A stretch of 64,000 bases of DNA from Stictocephala bisonia (lineage: Eukaryota > Arthropoda > Insecta > Hemiptera > Membracidae). Where the stretch lies: NCBI GenBank assembly GCA_035578905.1, contig JAQJVL010000122.1, forward strand, positions 1,967,066 to 2,031,065. Reading direction: 5' to 3'. This document shows, piece after piece, positions 55,430 to 64,000 of the stretch (positions are counted from its first letter, which is position 1; every line of letters starts with the position of its first letter). A program made the position numbers and the translations under genes. Below the pieces are notes generated by a model. The model did not search any database. It saw nothing but the letters and a program-made list of their open reading frames with translations, and was not told the DNA's origin.

Positions 55430-55862
55430 CTGACGCCGAGCGCACAGATATGAATGAATATGGGGGGCGAATGAGTTTGATGAGTGTAGATAGTGTAATC
55501 ATTGTTATTAACTAAGGTAGAATGTTACTTAGAACAAACCATTTATTGACAGTCCAAGAGCCAGGGAGACTAAATCACCTACGTCCCTTACGTGGAATCC
55601 GAATCACGTAGTACTGGTCTGATTTTCAGCCAATTGACTAGCTTCATACTCAGTCCTCTTCCCTAGACGATATCCGGACCCTGACTACCACTCAACATGG
55701 ATTCCTTTACTTCTCTAGTAGTGTCTACCCTAAGGGCAACGATTGAGCGGAAGCCATGACAGTATTAAGAGAACTGAGTAAAGAACCTATCGCTTTCAAT
55801 CTCCTCAACACTTTGTCCCCAAGTAGTTAACCCACAACTCTGCACCACTAGTGCAGGCTATA
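55430..55862 (-). mobile_element. SINE family B
   Basis: GACGCCGAGCGCACAGATAT, TTACGTGGAATCCGAATCAC, GGTCTGATTTTCAGCCAATT, CTCTAGTAGTGTCTACCC and the terminal CTCTGCACCACTAGTGCAGG; about 15-20 percent diverged from 30500-30850. Confidence 0.7.
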
Positions 55863-55944
55863 TTTCCTAATTTGTTAGTTACTATTGAATGAACTTCAAT
55901 ATATCAAGGTATAACTTCATCACTAAATCTTTTATACCAATGTT

Positions 55945-56120
55945 CACATCAAGGGAGTTCGTCCGACCAGCTCAGTTCGGCACTGGATGGAGTGTAGTTC
56001 AACGTTTCACCGCCACTGTCGCCACGAGTAGCAACGAAAAAACAGCACTCTTGCTGCGTTTCCGGAGCACAACCGTGAATAACTCCCTAATTTATTGTAA
56101 ACGTTATCAATAAAGATTGT
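55945..56120 (+). other. GC-richer patch ending in AATAAA, possible LTR scrap
   Basis: A short segment with GTCCGACCAGCTCAGTTCGG, balanced base composition and a terminal AATAAA (56109-56114), surrounded by AT-rich DNA. It could be a solo LTR or a 3' UTR fragment; no partner copy was seen. Confidence 0.25.
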
Positions 56121-57021
56121 ATGAATTATTTATCTACTTTTTCGGGCAAAGATAATAGTACTAATTTCAACTCGAAATTCGTACAGACGTTATTTATCAA
56201 ATAATAATTGGTTACACTTAAAAAAATATTATTTTTATTATTAGTTTTAATTTACTCTAAGTTAGTTAGTACAATTTGTCCGCTATATTCTCAAAATTCG
56301 AATAAAATATATCGCACGGTTTATTGATGAGTTAGGAACCAAGAGAGGCCAAATTAACCACATTTCCGTAAAAAACATTTTTTGAGTTTTTTTACATCTA
56401 CACACTTGTTACACATAAAAAAAACAAACCATTCTCTTCAAAAAAATGTCAAAAATAAATTGCGATCGAACACCCTTAATGACATATATTGGGTCCTCTT
56501 AATACAATGACCCAGCCAGCACGTTGTGGACACAGCCAACATGTCTTGGTTTTCCAGGCAAATCTTGGTGGATCTTTCACTCAGCCTGTAAAGACGTTAC
56601 TTGGTGGACGCATGCGTTTGTGTTAAATAAAATTACTTGAAATCAAGTAATTCTAAGTATACAGTATATTGAATGCCTCCCCCTAAAAAAATTACAAAAG
56701 GGATTTTTGTAACAACCTGCAGACATAAATTTACTCGTTGTTATAGTTTTTATAGTTCTGTTTTCATTTATTTTTGAGTAGTCATCTGTTGTTTAATGAT
56801 CTGTTGTTTAATGATTTAATCAACGTTATTCTTTTACGATTTACTGAATATTTTATTTTTAGGTTGTATTTTTTCATACCATAGTGTTATTATAATTTTT
56901 TGTTTCAAAGTTAAATTTCATTCGCAGAAAAAATAAAATTACTATTATCCTTCTAATTTTAATTATTTTTAAAATTCGTAATAAAAATACAATAATAACA
57001 ATATTTCATATTGTAGAAAGT

Positions 57022-57282
57022 CTTGGTCTTCGGGAGATGATCGTGTCAATAAATTCCGTGCAATATACGCCGCATCAGCCAATGATACTGAGAGCCATCA
57101 TCAGGGCTAACACTGTATTGCTGTACTACTAATACCACTGACCACTGAATCAGTATTTGGTGTTAGCAGTTAGTTACAGTCTGTTGCCCTGATGATGGAT
57201 ATCGGTATCGAGGCCGAAACGTTGGCTGATCCGGAGTATAATGCACGGAATTTATTGACACGATCATCTCCCGAAGACCAAG
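57022..57282. mobile_element. Foldback with CTGATGA...GAAACG core
   Basis: Outer arms of about 60 bp (CTTGGTCTTCGGGAGATGAT ... CATCAGCCAA and its inverse), plus inner arms GCCATCATCAGGGC and GCCCTGATGATGG. The right arm reads CCCTGATGATGGATATCGG then AGGCCGAAACGTTGG, containing both CTGATGA and GAAAC words. Confidence 0.85.
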
Positions 57283-58478
57283 AATTTTTACAAAATAACG
57301 TTGACCATGGAAGTCTAGCCAGAAATAATATTTCATACTGTTAAACATTGATAGAAACAGTACCAATTCTGTAAACATAGTGGTTTTTTTATTAATTAAA
57401 ATTTTGATTCATTCTTACGGGGTTACTTTCATAACTATTTTAAACCGTTAATTAAAGTACGATCATGCAGAGCACGACCTAAAAATAAGAGAGAGTCATG
57501 CGTCGTTTATGGATAATAGAGGAATACTCTTAACAAAAATAAAAAGCCATGCACTATATCTAATTATGTAGAATACCAGACATAAGTCTTTTTGATACAA
57601 TGAACTAAGACCAAATGAAATGTAAGTTGAGGGTTGACCACTTGACGACGAACATTGTCACCTGTGAATCGAAACTATAGGAGTTTGACGATCAGACACG
57701 TTGAAAAAGAGTACATCCTTGACCTGTGCTCTGGTCATAAAATATATACGTCATCCTACGTGATAAATAAAGCTATAAAGCCATTAAGCCCACAGTTTGT
57801 AAGCAATAAACAGCAATGAGATAACAGAAAATAAACCAATTAAAGTTCTTATACATTAAAATTACTTCTTAAATAATCATATTCTTTGAATATAGCACAA
57901 AAGTCGTTGATATTTAGGATAATTATTTTATTTTCTACAATTGCACTTATTACCGTATTTCAACTGGCAGTTTGATATAGATTTATAATTTAGTCACCGT
58001 CCTATAGTGTTACCATTAATTATCATTCGTAAAGAGATTTTCACTAAATGTGACGTTATCTCCAGGGTGTTCGATCAAAGATTATTTTTGAATTAAGGTT
58101 GAATAAGTTTTCATATAAGATAAATATTTTGAGGGGAAAAATCAAAAATATTTCTTTATGGAGGATACAGTATGGCTACATTAATAGTTACGCCTTTCTA
58201 AATACATAACTCATCTAGAAACCGTGTGATATAATTTATTCAAGTTTTGAGAAAATAGTGGATAACAGGTACTAGCCAACTCAGTGTAAAATAAAACTTT
58301 TAAAAATATTTATATTTTAAGTGTAACCAACTATTTTTCTATAAAAGACAACTGTACATTTTTAGTTGTATGTAGCCTATTATATTAGGTGACTCTGCAT
58401 TATTAGTAAGAATATTAATAATATACAAAAACTTTATAGGTAGATTTTAGTGTAAATAAGAGAGTTATGTACTTTTGT
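57283..58478. other. Intergenic AT-rich stretch
   Basis: No features recognised. Confidence 0.4.
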
Positions 58479-58479
58479 A

Positions 58480-59230
58480 CAATTTGTAGGGTGGGGCAGG
58501 CGGGATAGTTAAGGTAAGAGAGGGGAGGGAACATGTTGTGTTTGTGTTAAAGTTAAAGGAGGATAGAGAGACTGCTGGACAAGAGACTGCTCCTTGCTGC
58601 CTTCGCAAAACAGACGTCCCGTTAGCAGGGGACATGAAGATTTTCTCAGAGTCACCAGGTACCTGCGGCTGCATTAACCCTCCACCGTGGCAGCGGATCC
58701 CGGACAGAACACCACGTGGTTGAGGCTCGGGTTAACACCACTGCAGGTCGAGTTGGCCGTAGGCCCGAGCCGTAGCGTGTAGTGAAGGTGCACAACTGCA
58801 TCGTGGTGTTTTATTCTTCTTGCAGACGGTATATTGCTAAGGCCACAAGAATAGGTCCAGCAGGCCTCTCAGTCCTGTTGCACTTTTATGCGGATTAACT
58901 CGCTAAGTGTTCGCCATTCAAAAATATTACGGGTCCCTTTTCAGGAGTGATTACCTTATATTTTTGTCTAAATCTGGGGGTGGAAAGATCAACATCCTCG
59001 GTACCATACCACGGAAAGCGGTGGGGACAGATAACACTGTCTTCCCTACAGCGCCGACCCGTCTACGGTTAGAAGCTTTCGCCGGGATGGCGTCAGGACA
59101 GGCATTACTACACCCGCCTGTCAGGAGGTAAGTATACAGGTGAAGGGCGTATGGGTAAAAGGCAGTGTCCACTGATGAGGCCTAAAGCCGGTTGAAACGC
59201 CGCGTGTTGTGCTCATAACAGATGAGTTTT
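58480..59230 (+). other. GC-rich island with CTGATGAGGCC...GTTGAAACG motif
   Basis: About 750 bp of distinctly higher GC content ending in CACTGATGAGGCCTAAAGCC then GGTTGAAACGCCG (59170-59204). No protein was recognised on either strand despite 60-75-codon frames. The ending resembles motifs found at termini of some animal retroelements. It may be a UTR or terminal repeat of an unrecognised retrotransposon. Confidence 0.45.
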
Positions 59231-61232
59231 CCATCATATTAAGCTAATCTTTACGTGAAAAAATATAGATTCGCAAATAACATTGTTCTTATGGGATTAG
59301 AACGAATATGGCCGAAAGCCTCTGCAGACACTTAAGGTATATCTCCCATATAGAGGATATATCAAAAGTCACTTTAAAACAACGCTATATACTTATTGGT
59401 CGTCAGCAAACATTCCACTCACTAACTATGGGCGAGTTCCAATCTCCTTTGCATTCCCCGTCCTAGTCGTTAATCAAACAATCTAGACTTTGGGAACCTT
59501 TATTACTTATAAGGCAATTTTAAAAACGTTGATGTTAGAATGTTGTTTAGTTAACTCTGGCACGTATTCCTTGGGTAATAGTTTTGGATTTACCGATGGT
59601 TGATGGAATGTTGTCCCAATTTGACTATTGGGTTTTGGATCTGTACAACAAGCATGCCCTAATAACTACTAAAAAAATAAATAAAATACGTTCCAAACCC
59701 TGAATTCCGAATGAAATCAGATCCCACATGTTCAACGGATGATATTGATGATATACCATTCAGAAAAAAGGGAAAAAACGCCAAGAGATTCAGAACTTAT
59801 GGTGTTGTATGATCAGACATGATATATAGTTAAGCAACACCTTCGTAAATCTGTGATATATTTATATTTTATTTCCAAGCTCTTCAGCCTTATGTCAGTG
59901 AAAGCTGAAGCAAATCCTTTGGTATTAGCCGGCTTACTTTCAGTGAACATATTTTTATTTTAATGTAGACAAATAAAATAGTTTGACAGTTGTATGACAA
60001 TACATTAATATTATTGGTAAATTACAAATAACAAAAAAGTGAATATAATAAATTCAGCACAATCTTAATAGATGTTATTTAAATATAAGTAAATGACTTC
60101 TTGGTAACAGTATAAGTGATTAGGAACAATATTATAGACTTAATTGCACCCTGATGTACTGATGTTATTTTAAATACAGAAAAAAAGTATTTTATTTATA
60201 AAAAAAAGACTTTATCATGAGATCAAAACTCGTTCTTAACTATTATAGTAAATTGTAAAGTGCTTAGTTGAAAAAAGCTGATATTTTAAAAACTATTATT
60301 AAATTTCATGTTCAGTGTACAAAAATTAATGTAGACTTCACAAAGATTTTTGTTTCAAGTAATATTTTTGTGTATCGTAATACATATAATCAAAAAATGA
60401 CGTACTCAGTCATCACGGAATATCCGAAACCACTAGACAGATTTTGATGAAATTTGAAGGGAAGTTTGCATTTATTTATATAATAGAGACCTACTAAGAA
60501 AGGATTTCTCGAGTTCTTATTGCTAAGGAGTATAAACAGCCCCTCAATGTTTCCTCTTTTCCATAAGAGTAACATTGGCATTAATTCATTTCACATATCT
60601 GATACAAAACACAAACAAGACACAAAGGATTGGTTAATTTGGTTTTATTTTTGAGATGCTTAGTGTAATTTCTACTAACTCTGACATGTTTGTACTACTT
60701 TGCATCCCCCTAAAGTACTTATAGATTTTTCTAGACTATAAAACTTTGTTATCTAGAAAAACGGCAGCACGCCGAGCTGTTATATTGATGTGATGGTTTA
60801 GAGAGAACTGCTGAGAAAAGATTAAGCAAGGGAAGAGAACCGCCCGTTATCGAAGCAATGGCTGTCGGGTATTCTTAAATATAAATAAATATCCGATTCA
60901 TCAGAGTAGTCGATCTGGATATGTATACATTACTCAGCCACTGTAAATATTCCACAGCCGTTGTTCCCTGTAGTGACTGTGATAGACACAAACGGAAGTC
61001 TGGCTTTACAGCCCTAATTATACTTAGCACCTTTTGACACCTTTCGATGAAAACTAAACAACTCTAATCACATGGTATCCGGATGTTCACGTGTCAAGTG
61101 CGATGTAAGAGTTACGTCTGCCAAGCCACATGAAGTGTAGGCCTCACAAATATATCGAAAACTTCTAAAAACCCAGATAATAGAAATTAAAAATCTTTTA
61201 ACTATAGCTAAAAATTAATTTGTTTTATTGTT
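59231..61232. other. Intergenic stretch
   Basis: Mostly featureless. At 60400-60590, TCATCACGGAATATCCGAAA and CAGATTTTGATGAAATTTGA look like a phrase common in arthropod interspersed repeats, but I cannot name the family from memory. Confidence 0.35.
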
Positions 61233-61234
61233 AT

Positions 61235-61440
61235 TCGTTAGAAGACACCGATCGTATGAGTGAGTGATGAATGCGTGTGATGAGTGTAGATGAACGAATG
61301 TAGTTATTGTTACTAACTAAGGTCGCTGTTCCTCAGAAAGAGATATTTATTAAAAGCCCTATAGTCAAGGACCTACAGATTTACGTGGAATCCGAACCAC
61401 GTAAAATTTCTCTGATTTTCACCTAATTGAGCATCTCATA
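61235..61440 (-). mobile_element. SINE family B, truncated
   Basis: GACACCGATCGTATGAGTGA, GTTCCTCAGAAAGAGATAT, ATTTACGTGGAATCCGAACC then TCTGATTTTCACCTAATTGA; it stops before the distal half of the family. Confidence 0.7.
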
Positions 61441-62523
61441 AAAACAAGTTGAAACTGAACAGTTAATTACAAGTTTCTTAACAACTGTTCGTTAAAGAAA
61501 CCGTGTGGTAGTATACCAACAGTTGTTTGATCGGCTTTTTTGCTCTGTTCCTTTTTCCCAAAATACAAAAGATATCCACGTGTCTGACCCATGAGGAAAA
61601 ACAACATTTTGTAATCTTCGAGGAAAAATTCTAAATAAAGTTGACGTCTAATAACAGCCTTTCATAACTGACTTCTTGCATCAAACACAGTAGAAAACAC
61701 TGAATGGATTCAGGAAAAACTACCTATTATGTAGTCCTTTCTCACAAGTTCAAAGTACCCCAGCCTAGTGAACCTTCAAGGACATGACTGTATCCAAACA
61801 CAGGAGGCTGGTCGGAACCCACTTAAAAATAAGTAGTATTGTATTTATACACACGCATTTCTGTATTTGAATTACATATTGCAAGTATCTGCCATGATTT
61901 ACAATCTTGGCATGCTGTAATATTGTAAGGCACGTACAAACTAGCATGTTGATCTGTAGATAAAGACAGCATACAACAATTAGTATTATCAAAAATAGTA
62001 AATTTTCCATCATATTTGCAGCACTCTGTATTTTACATAACCTACGTAATAACAATCATAATTATCTCTTTATGTGTTATAAGATTTTTACTGAACTTTT
62101 TGTACACTAATTTATAAATTTGTATGTTATTGAAAAGTATTTTAGAAAAGCGTTGACGTATTTTTATGTCGTATTTTATTTAGCTATGTCGTATGAGTGT
62201 CATGTGTATTTAATAACTTGACAGAGAGGAAACAGAAGACAAGAAGGAAGATGTATCACTCGATCTGAAACGCCGTTCAGGTCTCAGACACATTGACTGT
62301 TACAGTAAGTAATGTTATGTTAATCATATCAGTATTTATGTCCTAAAATTCTTCAGCGAAGCAAGGTTATAGACAATTTATTGATCAAACGTTCGTAGCA
62401 TTCACCTCTTAGGCTAACGTTACTGCAAAAAATAAATGCATGCAAACAGTTACAAGGAATTTTTATTTTAAAGTGTTTAGAGTATAAAAAAAAACCAATT
62501 ATAAATTAAGAGTTCCAAAAAAT

Positions 62524-62590
62524 ACTAGGGGACACCCCTGCACGCTTCGCGTGCCAACCTCGTCTCTCGCTGCGCTACTAACACGTTATT
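62524..62590 (-). mobile_element. Helitron-like 3' terminus
   Basis: On the minus strand, GCACGCGAAGCGTGC (6-bp stem, 3-base loop) is followed by AGGGGTGTCCC and CTAG, with T next in the target. It is preceded by CGCAGCGAGAGACGAGGTTG. This is the best-preserved of three such ends in the window; the element extends to higher coordinates for an unknown distance. Confidence 0.65.
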
Positions 62591-62875
62591 AATACACAGA
62601 ATCCTGTAATAACCTACAGGATTATTAATTCATAAAAAAAAAAATAATAACTAAAACCACGGAGATATTTTACTGATACCGAATAGCCGCTAAACTGAGA
62701 ATGCACTTTGCAAGATCATCGCAGACTGCTGCTATCGGTCCTTTTGAAGTCCACTAACCTTGTATTTTAAGCAGTGGGCCTTAACGCCACAGGAAAAGCG
62801 ATCTTGTATGGAATTATGAACAATCATTTAATTGTTAAGTACATAGTCCCAATGTAGGCGCAAGGCCACATCCCC

Positions 62876-63281
62876 TTGGGTGGTAGGGTCATCCCTACTG
62901 TACACGTATGGGGATGGGTGGGCCATCACCTTGGGTGGTAGGGTCATCCCTACTGTACACGTGTGGGGATGGGTGGGCCATCTCCATGGGTGGGAGGGTC
63001 ATCCCTACTGTACATGTGTGGGGATGGGTGGGCCATTTCCATGGGTGGGAGAGTCATCCCTACTTGTCACGTGTGGGGATGGGTGGGCCATCTCCATGGG
63101 TGGGAGGGTCATCCCTACTGTACACGTGTGGGGGGTGGGAGGGTCATCCCTACTGTACACGTGTGGGGATGGGTGGGCCATCTCCATGGATGGGAGGGTC
63201 ATCCCTACTGTACATGTGTGGGGGGTGGGAGGGTCATCCCTACTGTACACGTGTGGGGATGGCTGGGCCATCTCCATGGTA
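62876..63281. repeat. GC-rich 55-bp minisatellite with 32-bp short units
   Basis: GGGTCATCCCTACTGTACAC recurs at 55-base steps (62886, 62941, 62996 and on), with two shortened 32-bp units after GTGTGGGG. Long overlapping frames of 99-144 codons on both strands arise because stops are absent from the unit; none looks like a protein. Each unit has CACGTG or a near variant. Confidence 0.95.
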
Positions 63282-63284
63282 CGT

Positions 63285-64000
63285 ATAACATCTGGATCGT
63301 TCACGTCATGTTAAGAAAACGGTCCGAAATTTAATATACGAAGAAATTACTATCGAGATTATATAGTATTATTCTATCATTATTTTGAAAACACTTCAAT
63401 CGGTATATTTAATAAGTAAATATTTCATTTACGAAATTAACTTATCTTCAAGAAGGCTATGAAAAATGTTTCACCAGACACCTATTATAAACATTGACGA
63501 TTTTATTGAACTGTGACAATACTACCTACACTTAATTATTCGTATAGATTTTTTTATTTTACACATCGAGTGTCTAATACTTATTTTAAGTGAAGACAGT
63601 AAATATTATTATCACTATGCCAAAAAGAGAAAAATATCAGAACCTGGTGTAATATAAGTGGCTGACTCCCACGGACAACTTTCGCTACTTTTTTACACGT
63701 ACATGTATCAATTATGATTTGATGATGTCACATACCAAGGGTATATGTATCTACCCACTTCTATAGAAGGGAGACATTAGAAAAAGAAACATTTCTAACA
63801 CTATCAATTTTCAAATCTAATTAAGACACTATTGAATAGCGCACCGAGTGATTTAAACGTTTTACTTTCACAATATATACTTTCAAAACCATCTGATTAA
63901 AAAAATGAACAAAATTTATTAAATAATTTTAAATTTTTACCTACAACGTGATTAGTGGCGTGGAAGTCATTTACGTCAAGACATTTTTCTGTGAAATGTT
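63285..64000. other. Intergenic AT-rich stretch to window end
   Basis: No features recognised. Confidence 0.4.

Noticed and set aside
62876..63334. Overlapping open frames of 99-144 codons on both strands
   Set aside because: They follow from a stop-free 55-bp tandem repeat. Residue content simply mirrors the repeat and there is no start context or splice evidence.

Overview
The window is AT-rich, repeat-dense eukaryotic nuclear DNA. One intron-rich gene, a tRNA-derived SINE landscape, and Ty3/Gypsy, PIF/Harbinger, pogo/Tigger, piggyBac, LINE and Helitron-type remnants point to an arthropod, most likely an insect. The species cannot be named from the sequence.

The only clearly intact protein gene lies on the minus strand. 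It spans 54769 down to 19657 and encodes a nose-resistant-to-fluoxetine-6 (NRF-6)-like multi-pass acyltransferase-3 protein. I assembled 14 coding exons by hand. All introns are GT-AG, every phase matches, and the result is 2193 nt or 730 residues plus stop. The order is a hydrophobic N-terminus, a six-cysteine NRF domain (exons 2-4), then an acyltransferase-3 domain (exons 6-13) with the conserved Gly-His. An in-frame stop lies just upstream of the ATG, with a TATA-like box about 70 bp upstream and an AATAAA about 57 bp after the stop.

Region by region: 1-19.5 kb is downstream intergenic DNA. It holds a 150-bp satellite fused to a foldback element (4.55-5.93 kb), a piggyBac-like remnant (6.7-7.7 kb), a second foldback of the same family (9.46-10.4 kb), a 118-bp minisatellite (12.1-13.1 kb) and SINEs. 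19.6-54.8 kb is the gene. Its introns carry foldbacks, SINEs, Helitron 3' ends, a MITE pair, a decayed Gypsy element in intron 6 hosting a SINE and a Harbinger element, a LINE scrap with a 90-bp repeat in intron 3, an unidentified protein remnant in intron 2, and a 2.3-kb, 35-bp satellite in intron 1. 54.8-64 kb is upstream intergenic DNA with SINEs, a foldback, a GC-rich island and a GC-rich minisatellite.

The mobile-element layers are nested, so relative insertion order can be read. No operon-like or defence-like gene system was found. The observations most worth checking are hammerhead-ribozyme-like core words in several foldbacks, the satellite that appears to have grown from a foldback arm, an orphan exon-like segment next to exon 3, and the unidentified coding remnant at 42.7-43.4 kb.
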